Shown here: positions 1 through 5,478 of the stretch, piece after piece
Position numbering within the stretch: position 1 is the stretch's first letter
How the letters are laid out: the number at the start of each line of letters is the position of its first letter
DNA from: Acidobacteriota bacterium
Lineage (GTDB): Bacteria > Acidobacteriota > Vicinamibacteria > Vicinamibacterales > CAVVIG01
NCBI GenBank assembly: GCA_003222555.1
Contig: QHWL01000294.1
Coordinates: 1,443-6,920, forward strand
Reading direction: 5' to 3'
Length of the DNA: 5,478 nucleotides
Notes under the pieces: generated by a model
The model's database searches: none
Told to the model about the DNA's origin: nothing
The model's input: only the letters and a program-made list of their open reading frames with translations
Made by a program: the position numbers and the translations under genes

Positions 1-1548
1 CGGCCGTTCACGGGCGCCGAGTATCTCGAGAGCCTGCGTGACGGCCGTGAAATCTGGATTTACGGCGAGCGCGTCAAGGATGTGACGACGCATCCGGCCT
101 TCCGCAACACGGTGCGGATGATCGCGCGTCTGTACGACGCGTTGCACGATCCGGCTCGAAAAGACGTCCTCACCACTGGAACCGACACCGGCAGCGGCGG
201 CTACACCCACCGGTTCTACAAGGGGTCGGGGAACGCCGAGGAACTCGTCGCCGCCCGCGACGCGATCGCCGAATGGGCGCGCGTCTCGTACGGGTGGATC
301 GGCCGCAGTCCCGACTACAAGGCCGCGTTTCTGGCCACGCTCGGAGCCAACTCCGGGTTTTTCGAGCCTTATGAGGCGAACGCCAAACGCTGGTACAAAA
401 AGGTGCAGGAAGAAGTCTCCTTCGTCAATCACGCCATCGTGAATCCGCCGGTGGACCGCGACCGGCCGCTCGACGACGTGAAAGACGTGTACATGCACGT
501 CGAAGAGGAAACCGACGGCGGCCTGGTGGTGAGCGGCGCGAAAGTGGTGGCGACGACGTCGAGTTTGACGCACCTCAACTTCATCGCCAACAACGGGGCG
601 CTGCCGATCAAGACCAAGCCCTTCGCCTTCGTGTGTATCGTCCCCACCAACGCCCCCGGCGTGAAGCTTTTCTGTCGGCCGTCCTACGAGATGACCGCGG
701 AAGTGATGGGGACGCCGTTCGATTATCCGCTCTCGAGCCGCATGGACGAGAACGACTCCATCCTCGTGTTCGACAAAGTGTTCGTGCCGTGGGAGAACGT
801 CTTTGCTTACGGCGATATCGACAAGGTCAACAACTTCTTTCCGCGGTCCGGCTTTCTGCCCCGCTTCATGTTTCAGGGCTGCACGCGCTTCGCCGTCAAG
901 ATGGATTTCCTCGCCGGGCTGCTGCTCAAAGCCGTCGAGGCCACTGGCGCGAAAGACTTCCGCGGCGTGCAGGCGCAGGTGGGCGAAGTGCTGGCCTGGC
1001 GGAACCTGTTCTGGGGGCTGACCGATGCGATGGCTCGCGCCCCGATTCCCTGGACGGAGGGCTACGTCCTGCCCAATCTGGATTACGGCCTGGCCTATCG
1101 CGTGATGTCGAGCATGGCCTATCCGAAGATCAAGGAGATCGTCGAGAACACGCTGGCGAGCGCGCTCATTTATCTGCCGTCGAGCGCGCTCGACTTCAAG
1201 GTGCCCGAGCTTCGCCCCTACCTCGACCAGTTCGTGCGGGGTTCCAACGGCTACAGCGCCGAGCAGCGGGTCAAGCTGATGAAGCTGCTGTGGGACGCAC
1301 TCGGCAGCGAGTTCGGCGGCCGTCACGAATTGTACGAGCGCAACTACTTCGGCAACCACGAGAGCATTCGTTTCGAGACGCTGATGGTCGCCGAAGCGAC
1401 GGGCGCAAGCGCCCGCTACAAGGGCTTCGCCGAGATGTGCATGGCCGAATACAACCTGGATGGGTGGACGGCGCCCGACTTGATCAACCCCAACGACATC
1501 AGCGTCATCATGAAAGGCGTGAAGAACAGTCTGATTAAGGAAAGTTAG
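1..1548 (+). CDS. hpaB: 4-hydroxyphenylacetate 3-monooxygenase, oxygenase component (5' end outside window)
   Basis: Cytoplasmic FADH2-dependent hydroxylase of the HpaB/PvcC/4-BUDH family. Family knowledge: it converts 4-hydroxyphenylacetate to 3,4-dihydroxyphenylacetate using O2 and FADH2 supplied by a separate reductase, HpaC. The frame is open from base 1, and its first residues, [17 protein letters not shown], match the E. coli HpaB N-terminus (about residue 12 onward, recalled). About 11 codons are therefore missing upstream, and the GTG at 82 is an internal Val. The window holds 515 codons, so the whole protein is about 526 residues against about 520 in E. coli. With an 11-residue offset, the catalytic residues fall on the E. 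coli numbers: Arg113 (304-306) and Tyr117 (316-318) in GRSPDY, and His155 (430-432) in NHAIVNPP. The middle [23 protein letters not shown] and late [11 protein letters not shown] segments are also family signatures. It ends with TAG. No hpaC lies downstream. A related phenol substrate is possible; the family call is very secure, the exact substrate less so. Confidence 0.95.
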   Translation, partial: RPFTGAEYLESLRDGREIWIYGERVKDVTTHPAFRNTVRMIARLYDALHDPARKDVLTTGTDTGSGGYTHRFYKGSGNAEELVAARDAIAEWARVSYGWIGRSPDYKAAFLATLGANSGFFEPYEANAKRWYKKVQEEVSFVNHAIVNPPVDRDRPLDDVKDVYMHVEEETDGGLVVSGAKVVATTSSLTHLNFIANNGALPIKTKPFAFVCIVPTNAPGVKLFCRPSYEMTAEVMGTPFDYPLSSRMDENDSILVFDKVFVPWENVFAYGDIDKVNNFFPRSGFLPRFMFQGCTRFAVKMDFLAGLLLKAVEATGAKDFRGVQAQVGEVLAWRNLFWGLTDAMARAPIPWTEGYVLPNLDYGLAYRVMSSMAYPKIKEIVENTLASALIYLPSSALDFKVPELRPYLDQFVRGSNGYSAEQRVKLMKLLWDALGSEFGGRHELYERNYFGNHESIRFETLMVAEATGASARYKGFAEMCMAEYNLDGWTAPDLINPNDISVIMKGVKNSLIKES

Positions 1549-1549
1549 C

Positions 1550-1553
1550 AGGA
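1550..1553 (+). promoter_or_regulatory. possible weak ribosome binding site for the barrel gene
   Basis: AGGA lies just after the hpaB stop and 11 bases before the GTG at 1565. The spacing is longer than ideal, but it is the only Shine-Dalgarno-like sequence near either candidate start. The in-frame ATG at 1637 has none, which favours GTG 1565. Confidence 0.4.
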
Positions 1554-1564
1554 AATTCAATAGC

Positions 1565-2191
1565 GTGCACACAAGCGAAATCTCATCGCAACCCGCCCAT
1601 GGCCGGGTCACCGCCGCCTCCTCGAACCGGTTGATCATGCTCGCCATCGTCATTGTCCTGGTGGGCTCGTGCCAGGGACGCGCGCAGTCGGCGGATTCAC
1701 ATGTGGATGTCGGCGCGCACTACTCGGCTCTGGTGCTTGGCGACCCGGGTCAGGCCCGATCCGGAGCCGGCGGCTGGTTCACGTATCAGCTCGTTCGAGG
1801 CATCGCGCTCGACGCTGACGTGTCGGTGTTCTCGAGCGAGAACGCGACCGGCGGCCGAGTGTCGCAGGCGCTCATCGGCGCCAGCCTGGGCTGGCGCGGC
1901 CAGCGGATCGGCTTGTTCGGGAAGGTACGGCCTGGACTGGTGCATTTCTCCAACCGCTTCATCGCGCCGGGCATCGTGTGCATCGCTATCTTTCCAACGC
2001 CAGAAAGTTGTCTGGTCGATTCGACGAACCTGGCCCTCGACGTCGGCGGCGTCTTCAACCTCTATCCCACGCGATCGAGCGTGCTCCGGGTCGATGTCGG
2101 AAACACCGCGTTCCGCTTCGGGAGCCATAAGCCGTCGGCCGATTGGACGCAGCATCTGCAGGTGAATATCGGCGCGGGCTGGCGTTTCTGA
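1565..2191 (+). CDS. putative outer-membrane beta-barrel protein
   Basis: Predicted 208-residue exported protein; I recognise no named family. The N-terminus has a hydrophilic stretch, then a hydrophobic core at residues 23-34 (LIMLAIVIVLVG). It is followed either by a signal peptidase I site near AQS-A (40-43) or by a lipobox-like VGSC (33-36). The mature part alternates polar and hydrophobic residues in strands separated by Gly/Asn/Asp turns (for example GAHYSALVLGD, GIALDADVSVF, IGLFGKVRPGLVHF, LALDVGGVFNLYP). It finishes in HLQVNIGAGWRF, a final strand with terminal Phe typical of proteins inserted by BamA. Length and strand count suit a small barrel of about eight strands. Cys139 and Cys149 flank a likely extracellular loop and could form a disulfide. 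The start is GTG at 1565, 16 bases after the hpaB stop, so co-transcription is plausible. An ATG at 1637 (residue 25) would give a shorter but still workable signal peptide. Substrate and role are unknown. Confidence 0.75.
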   Translation: MHTSEISSQPAHGRVTAASSNRLIMLAIVIVLVGSCQGRAQSADSHVDVGAHYSALVLGDPGQARSGAGGWFTYQLVRGIALDADVSVFSSENATGGRVSQALIGASLGWRGQRIGLFGKVRPGLVHFSNRFIAPGIVCIAIFPTPESCLVDSTNLALDVGGVFNLYPTRSSVLRVDVGNTAFRFGSHKPSADWTQHLQVNIGAGWRF

Positions 2192-2196
2192 TCCTT

Positions 2197-2222
2197 GATT
2201 AGGATTTGGGATTAGGATTCGG
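2197..2222. repeat. 13-bp tandem direct repeat, two copies
   Basis: GATTAGGATTTGG (2197-2209) is followed directly by GATTAGGATTCGG (2210-2222), differing at one base. It sits in the convergent junction between the barrel gene stop (2191) and the minus-strand small ORF, whose stop codon (2212-2214) lies inside the second copy. It is AT-richer than the surroundings. The function is unknown; it could be a remnant of a dispersed intergenic repeat family or simple replication slippage. Confidence 0.8.
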
Positions 2223-2394
2223 GCCTGCGAGTGGCCTCTCGAGAGCGACCGTTGGTGGACCTCGCTTCGCGCGCGAGGCGACCGGCTTCCTTTTTTAGTT
2301 CGTGCGCAATCTCTCCGAGCTCATCGGCCTGTGCCCGAAGCTGCTTCGACTTGGCGAGAAGGTCCTTCATTCGCGGGGGAGATGATTCGGCCAC
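2212..2394 (-). CDS. small hypothetical coiled-coil protein
   Basis: A 60-residue minus-strand ORF with GTG start at 2394 and TAA stop; I do not recognise a family. Residues 9-46, from MKDLLAKSK to LAREARS, form one strongly amphipathic, highly charged helix. Leu/Ala/Ile recur at heptad-like spacing (LLAKSKQLRAQADELGEIA, then HELKKEAGRLAREA), as in a short coiled coil. The ends are polar and likely disordered. There is no signal peptide or membrane segment, so it should be cytoplasmic. An ATG at 2370 (residue 9) would give 52 residues that keep the whole helix; neither start has a clear Shine-Dalgarno sequence. It is convergent with the barrel gene and divergent from the propeller gene, in a stretch otherwise without a gene, which favours it being real. 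The main alternative is a chance ORF in GC-rich spacer. Confidence 0.5.
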   Translation of the reverse strand: MAESSPPRMKDLLAKSKQLRAQADELGEIAHELKKEAGRLAREARSTNGRSREATRRPES

Positions 2395-2594
2395 GTTCGC
2401 GTATTAAAGTATGTCGATCGTCGCGATGGCGCAAGCCCAGCCACATTTGAGTCGCTGCCATCGAGGTGTCCGCCAAAGGCCCGACTGGCGGACTAGGTCG
2501 ATTCGAAGATTGAGCAGCGCGCCGTAGGCTGACGGCCTCGCGATCGAATACTGACCAGCTTGAGACCGGGCCGCGCAATGCGCTTCAATCCTCT
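2395..2594. other. divergent intergenic region
   Basis: This 200-base spacer lies between the minus-strand small ORF and the plus-strand propeller gene, so promoters for both should be here. I see an AT-rich patch at 2401-2413 (TATTAAAGTATG on the plus strand) that could serve as a -10 region for the minus-strand gene. I also see AATACT at 2547-2552 as a weak -10 candidate for the plus-strand gene. Neither has a convincing -35 box. A stem-loop lies at 2468-2493, and a smaller inverted repeat (GCCGT, 6-base loop, ACGGC) at 2521-2536. No gene or RNA gene is recognisable. Confidence 0.5.
2468..2493. other. perfect 8-bp inverted repeat / stem-loop
   Basis: GTCCGCCA (2468-2475) and TGGCGGAC (2486-2493) are exact reverse complements around a 10-base loop. 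No T-run follows on either strand, so it is not a standard intrinsic terminator. Its place in the divergent spacer, about 100 bases before the propeller gene, suggests an operator or a structured 5' leader, but no regulator in the window identifies it. Confidence 0.6.
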
Positions 2595-4706
2595 ATGGCT
2601 GGCTGCCGTCGAGCCGTCGTCATCTCCTGGTCGATCGCCACGGTCGGGGCGATCGCTCTCAGCTCCCAGACCGCAAACCAGGCATCCATCGTTTTTAGCT
2701 TTCCGTTGGGCAGCAACGCGGCGGCTCTGCCGACGGCGCTCGCGGTTGACGCGGGTGGCAACAGCTATGTGACCGGCGTGTTTTCGTCGTTTGGGTTTGG
2801 CGCGCCGAACTTTCCTGTCACGGAGGACGCCGTCCAAAAGGATCCCGCGTCGATGTTCGTGGCGAAAATCGATGCAAGCGGCAGCCGTTTGGTCTGGGCC
2901 ACGTATCTGGGCGGTCACAAGAACCGGAACTGGTACTGGCGCGGTGCGCTCGACACGCCGTCGGCGATTGCCGTCGATCCGCTGGGCAACGTTTACATCA
3001 CGGGGCAGACGGCAGCGACTGATTTTCCAACGATGAACGCGATGCTTGATCAGCCGCAGGGCTCGACCACCGACGGCTTTCTCGTCAAGCTCAACTCGCG
3101 CGGTTCCCAGATCATGTTTTCGACGTACCTCGGCGCTCCCGGTTCGTCCGCCTATGCCCGAGCCATCGCGACGGATGTCGTGGGCAATGCGTACGTCGGG
3201 ATTCACAGCGAAGGCAGGTTGGCGTTCGAAAGGCGCAACCTCAGCCCGCCGGGCACGGCGGGCGGCGGCCTGGTCGCCAAATTCAATCCGGCCGGTGGAG
3301 TCGTGTACGCGACGAGACTTGGAAGCTTCAGAGACGATGATATTCAAGCTCTTGCTGTCGATCCTTTCGGCGCGGCGCACCTCATCGGCCGGGCGACCCG
3401 GCCGGATTTCCCATTGGTGAATCCGATCGTGTCGCGTTGTCCGCCGGTCCAGGCCTCGTTCGCGTGCTCTACCGGATTCGCCGCAAAGCTCGATCCCTCC
3501 GGCACGCGATTGCTCTACTCGACCCTGCTGGCGGGATCGACACAAAGCGCGTCACTCACGGCTGTCGCCACAGATTCGTCCGGCGCGACGTACGTGGCCG
3601 GCACCGCCGGACCCGATTATCCGACTCGCGACGCGTACCAACCGACGGCATCGGGCGTTCGATATTTCTTGACGAAGCTGACGCCTGTCGGCCGGCTCGA
3701 GTACTCGACATTCGTCGGGGGTGAAGGTGACGAACTGACATTCGGGCTGCCGCGTTTGTTGCTCGATGCAGCAGGGCGGCCGACGCTCGTCGGCGTGAGC
3801 GCGTCCCGCGACGGCGTGGTTTTGGGACTCGAACACCCAGACGTGCCCGTCTTCGTCAGTCTTGACGGCGGCGTGTCGTGGACGCCGTCTGCGACGGGCA
3901 TCCGCAGCACCGTGCTGACGCTGACCGGCACATCGAGTGGTGACGAGCTGTGGTACGCGGGCGCGCCGGACGGGATCTATGTGAGCCGAGACGCGGGGAC
4001 GACCTGGCGGCGTTCGAACAGCGGCCTTGCGGCGGGTCAAGAAGAGACGTTCGAAATCGCAGTCGATCCGGCCCACTCAGGGACCGCCTACGCGGGAACG
4101 CGCGGTGGGACGTACAAAACAGTCGATAGCGGCAACACGTGGACCAAGGTCGATCCCGTCATGTTCTTCAATGCCGGCACCAGCCAGACGGGACTCGCCG
4201 TGGACGGGAACGGCGTGGTGTTCCTTGGAACGGAAGGAATCCGGCGCAGTCGCGATGGCGGTGGCATGTGGGAGAACGTGAGCCGCGGCTTGCAGGTGTA
4301 CACGACAGGGACGGCGCCGCACTACGGCAGCATCGGTCCGATCGCGTTCGATCCGAACAAGGCGGGAACGCTCTACGCGGTTCAGTCAAGCGTGCTTTTC
4401 CGCAGCACGGACGGCGGAAGCTCGTGGGCCGGCGTTGACACGACGCTGCGCGGCTTCCATTCGGGAGTCGAGACGCTCGCGCCGGTGCCCGGCCGGCCGG
4501 GCCGCATCTTCGCCTCGCTCGGCTACGAGCTCGCGCGTTCGGATGACGATGGCGTACACTGGGACTGCGCGTCGGCGCGAGGCGCATTCTCGTCAAACCG
4601 AGGCAACCCGACGTCGTGTACGCCGCTGGCGGGTTCGGCGCGGCACCGCTGTTCATCAGCTACGACGCCGGGGCACATTGGACACCCGTCACGTCCGATC
4701 TGCTGA
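2595..4706 (+). CDS. secreted SBBP-repeat / Asp-box beta-propeller protein, N-terminal 656 residues plus out-of-frame tail
   Basis: Large exported protein with propeller-type repeats; its biochemical role is unknown. Residues 1-27 look like a Sec signal peptide: MAGCRR, a hydrophobic core AVVISWSIATVGAIALS, then SQTANQ. Residues about 47-376 hold five SBBP-type repeats, each with an A-V-D-x-x-G-N-x-Y-x-x-G strand, an F-x-x-K-L-D/N-x-x-G segment and a closing S-T-Y-L-G-G-like motif. A partial sixth follows at 382-407. Residues 422-656 carry six Asp-boxes (S-x-D-x-G-x-T-W type), spaced 42-52 residues apart as in BNR/sialidase-like or sortilin-like propellers. After Trp656 the frame gives a tail without repeat character up to the stop at 4706. 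The pattern resumes in the next frame (see the 4616-4966 entry), so the intended product is about 790 residues and a one-base deletion is likely. No Shine-Dalgarno is evident before ATG 2595. Likely location is outer membrane, periplasm or exterior, perhaps for protein or glycan binding. Confidence 0.85.
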   Translation: MAGCRRAVVISWSIATVGAIALSSQTANQASIVFSFPLGSNAAALPTALAVDAGGNSYVTGVFSSFGFGAPNFPVTEDAVQKDPASMFVAKIDASGSRLVWATYLGGHKNRNWYWRGALDTPSAIAVDPLGNVYITGQTAATDFPTMNAMLDQPQGSTTDGFLVKLNSRGSQIMFSTYLGAPGSSAYARAIATDVVGNAYVGIHSEGRLAFERRNLSPPGTAGGGLVAKFNPAGGVVYATRLGSFRDDDIQALAVDPFGAAHLIGRATRPDFPLVNPIVSRCPPVQASFACSTGFAAKLDPSGTRLLYSTLLAGSTQSASLTAVATDSSGATYVAGTAGPDYPTRDAYQPTASGVRYFLTKLTPVGRLEYSTFVGGEGDELTFGLPRLLLDAAGRPTLVGVSASRDGVVLGLEHPDVPVFVSLDGGVSWTPSATGIRSTVLTLTGTSSGDELWYAGAPDGIYVSRDAGTTWRRSNSGLAAGQEETFEIAVDPAHSGTAYAGTRGGTYKTVDSGNTWTKVDPVMFFNAGTSQTGLAVDGNGVVFLGTEGIRRSRDGGGMWENVSRGLQVYTTGTAPHYGSIGPIAFDPNKAGTLYAVQSSVLFRSTDGGSSWAGVDTTLRGFHSGVETLAPVPGRPGRIFASLGYELARSDDDGVHWDCASARGAFSSNRGNPTSCTPLAGSARHRCSSATTPGHIGHPSRPIC
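2730..3815 (+). repeat. SBBP-type beta-propeller repeats (five plus one partial)
   Basis: The approximate residue ranges of the 2595 gene are 47-107, 123-181, 188-244, 250-314 and 321-376, with a partial unit at 382-407. The opening motifs are LAVDAGGNSYVTG, IAVDPLGNVYITG, IATDVVGNAYVGI, LAVDPFGAAHLIG and VATDSSGATYVAG. The closing motifs are ATYLGG, STYLGA, ATRLGS, STLLAG and STFVGG. Repeats 1 and 2 fit the consensus best, and repeat 3 is the most diverged. The units are clearly related in protein but not near-identical in DNA, so this is an old duplication and not a recent tandem array. Confidence 0.85.
3858..4681 (+). repeat. seven Asp-box (BNR-like) motifs, the last in a shifted frame
   Basis: The boxes are SLDGGVSW (3858-3881), SRDAGTTW (3984-4007), TVDSGNTW (4119-4142), SRDGGGMW (4248-4271), STDGGSSW (4404-4427), SDDDGVHW (4539-4562) and SYDAGAHW (4658-4681). 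Start-to-start distances are 126, 135, 129, 156, 135 and 119 bases. The first five are multiples of three; the last is one base short of 120. These motifs mark beta-hairpins of propeller blades in sialidase-, sortilin- and Ycf48-like proteins. Catalytic sialidase residues cannot be assigned. Confidence 0.9.
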
Positions 4707-4966
4707 AGTCCCGTCTCGGCGCGCTGTCTTTCGATCCGCGGCGCCAGGACCGTCTCTTCGGGATCGCGTCGGTCCGCTCGCTGCCGTTTCTCGTCGGGTT
4801 CGACGAGACCGCGAGGGCCATTCGATACGCGGCGTTCGTGGCCCCGGGAACTGGCGCGTCCTCTGTGAATCTCAATGCCGCATCGATGGATGGGACCGGA
4901 GCGCTCTACCTGGTCGCGGGCGTCGACTACCAGCCTACGGTGATCAAAGTCGCCCCGCACCCCTGA
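4616..4966 (+). pseudogene. C-terminal part of the SBBP/Asp-box gene, displaced by a frameshift
   Basis: This frame continues the protein that begins at 2595. Its first codon, GTG 4616, is internal to the motif ILVKPRQPDVVYAAGG, whose first residues (from 4586) lie upstream in the same frame. That motif matches the strand preceding other Asp-boxes in the protein (compare IAVDPAHSGTAYAG and IAFDPNKAGTLYAV). A seventh Asp-box, SYDAGAHW, follows at 4658-4681, then LSFDPRRQDRLFGIA. The end, with FLVGFDETARAIRYAAF and GTGALYLVAGVDY, again looks like an SBBP unit. In this frame a TGA at 4544-4546 blocks reading further back, so the shift lies after it, most likely between 4560 and 4586. Independent translation from GTG 4616 is unlikely, because there is no start context and the domain would be incomplete. 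A sequencing error is as likely as real decay. Confidence 0.8.
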
Positions 4967-4975
4967 TGTCTGGCC

Positions 4976-4980
4976 GAGGA
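4976..4980 (+). promoter_or_regulatory. ribosome binding site of the DinB-like gene
   Basis: GAGGA lies 7 bases before the ATG at 4988. This is the best Shine-Dalgarno match in the window and fixes that start. Confidence 0.8.
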
Positions 4981-4987
4981 TTACTCT

Positions 4988-5467
4988 ATGAGCGCGCCGA
5001 CAACGCCCTACACCAAGTACTTGGGCGACCGCGAACCCCTTGCGACAATCCGCGACAGCATCGAACGTGTGGCGACGCTCGTCCGCGATTGGCCTGTCGA
5101 TCGCTTCGAGCGCAGTTACTCGGCGGGGAAATGGTCCGCACGGCAGGTGCTCACCCACCTCGCGCAGACCGAGCTCGCGCTTGGAACTCGCGCGCGGATG
5201 GCGGTGGTCACTCCCGGCTACGCGGCGCAGGCATGGGACCAAGATTCGTGGATCGCGCTCGATTCGGATCTCAGCGGACAAGAGGCGCTTGGCGCGTTTC
5301 TCGCCACGGCGCGAATGAACCTGGCCTTCTTTGAAGGGCTGTCAGCCGTTCAACGCGCGACGACGCTCACGCATCCGGAATATGGTGCGTTGACGGTGGA
5401 TTGGATCATCCATCAAATGGCGGGTCACCATATCAATCATCTTCTGCAGTTGCAACAGATCGCTTAG
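4988..5467 (+). CDS. DinB/YfiT-like four-helix-bundle metal-binding protein
   Basis: A 159-residue cytoplasmic protein of the DinB superfamily, of usual length. Members bind a divalent metal through three histidines; some act as thiol-dependent transferases or hydrolases, but most have no known reaction. The pattern here is typical: a first helix (about 14-34); then SAGKWSARQVLTHLAQTE with His57, the equivalent of the first metal ligand; a middle stretch containing AWDQDSW; and a last helix HQMAGHHINHLLQLQQ carrying His147 and His151 in H-x3-H spacing, with His142 and His148 beside them. The start at ATG 4988 has a good ribosome binding site. The gene begins 21 bases after the propeller gene stop, so they may share a transcript, though no functional link is evident. 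It ends with TAG, 11 bases before the window edge. Family assignment is secure; substrate unknown. Despite the name, damage induction is not implied. Confidence 0.9.
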   Translation: MSAPTTPYTKYLGDREPLATIRDSIERVATLVRDWPVDRFERSYSAGKWSARQVLTHLAQTELALGTRARMAVVTPGYAAQAWDQDSWIALDSDLSGQEALGAFLATARMNLAFFEGLSAVQRATTLTHPEYGALTVDWIIHQMAGHHINHLLQLQQIA

Positions 5468-5478
5468 ATTCGGAACCG

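Noticed and set aside
82..84. GTG as the start of hpaB
   Set aside because: The frame stays open to base 1, and the 27 residues upstream match the conserved HpaB N-terminus, so this is an internal valine codon.
633..1538. 301-residue ORF on the plus strand in another frame of hpaB
   Set aside because: It is Arg-rich and low in complexity, lies wholly inside the securely identified hpaB frame, and is a GC-rich shadow.
2236..2245. CTCTCGAGAG palindrome as a terminator or operator
   Set aside because: It has no loop and no T-run and lies inside the small minus-strand ORF; a 10-bp palindrome is weak evidence alone.
2468..2493. The stem-loop as an intrinsic terminator
   Set aside because: No run of T follows the stem on either strand, and no gene ends just before it.
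2395..2594. An RNA gene or riboswitch in the divergent spacer
   Set aside because: Only short inverted repeats are visible; no tRNA-like fold or recognisable riboswitch core was seen.
2493..3545. 350-residue minus-strand ORF antisense to the propeller gene
   Set aside because: Its composition is Arg-rich with no domain pattern, and the opposite strand carries clear SBBP repeats.
4523..5281. 252-residue minus-strand ORF and 299-residue plus-strand ORF (4435-5334) across the propeller and DinB genes
   Set aside because: Both are Arg-rich shadows spanning two recognised genes, with no motifs.

Overview
The window is high-GC bacterial DNA with tightly packed plus-strand genes and one probable small minus-strand gene. 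An SBBP-repeat/Asp-box secreted protein, an outer-membrane barrel with a C-terminal aromatic residue, and an aromatic-ring hydroxylase suggest a Gram-negative soil or sediment bacterium. Acidobacteriota (for example a Vicinamibacteria- or Solibacter-like lineage) would fit, but this is inferred from gene style and no marker gene is present.

Layout: (1) 1-1548, the nearly complete 3' part of hpaB, the FADH2-dependent oxygenase that ortho-hydroxylates 4-hydroxyphenylacetate. The reading frame is open to base 1 and the true start lies upstream, by about 11 codons if it matches the E. coli enzyme. (2) 1565-2191, a small secreted beta-barrel-like outer-membrane protein starting 16 bases after hpaB. 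(3) 2197-2222, a 13-bp tandem duplication in the convergent junction. (4) 2212-2394 on the minus strand, a likely 60-residue coiled-coil protein. (5) 2395-2594, a divergent intergenic region with a perfect 8-bp stem-loop. (6) 2595-4966, a large secreted beta-propeller-type gene with SBBP repeats followed by seven Asp-boxes. It is interrupted by an apparent one-base frameshift near 4560-4586, so it reads as two overlapping ORFs (2595-4706 and 4616-4966). (7) 4988-5467, a DinB/YfiT-like four-helix metal-binding protein with a good ribosome binding site.

hpaB and the barrel gene could be co-transcribed. The propeller gene and the DinB gene could form a second transcript, as they are 21 bases apart. 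Nothing shows that the two groups work together. No HpaC flavin reductase, transcription regulator, mobile element, CRISPR array or RNA gene is visible. I did not find a convincing new biological system. The items most worth a second look are the frameshift, the hybrid propeller architecture, the small coiled-coil ORF and the intergenic repeat and hairpin.
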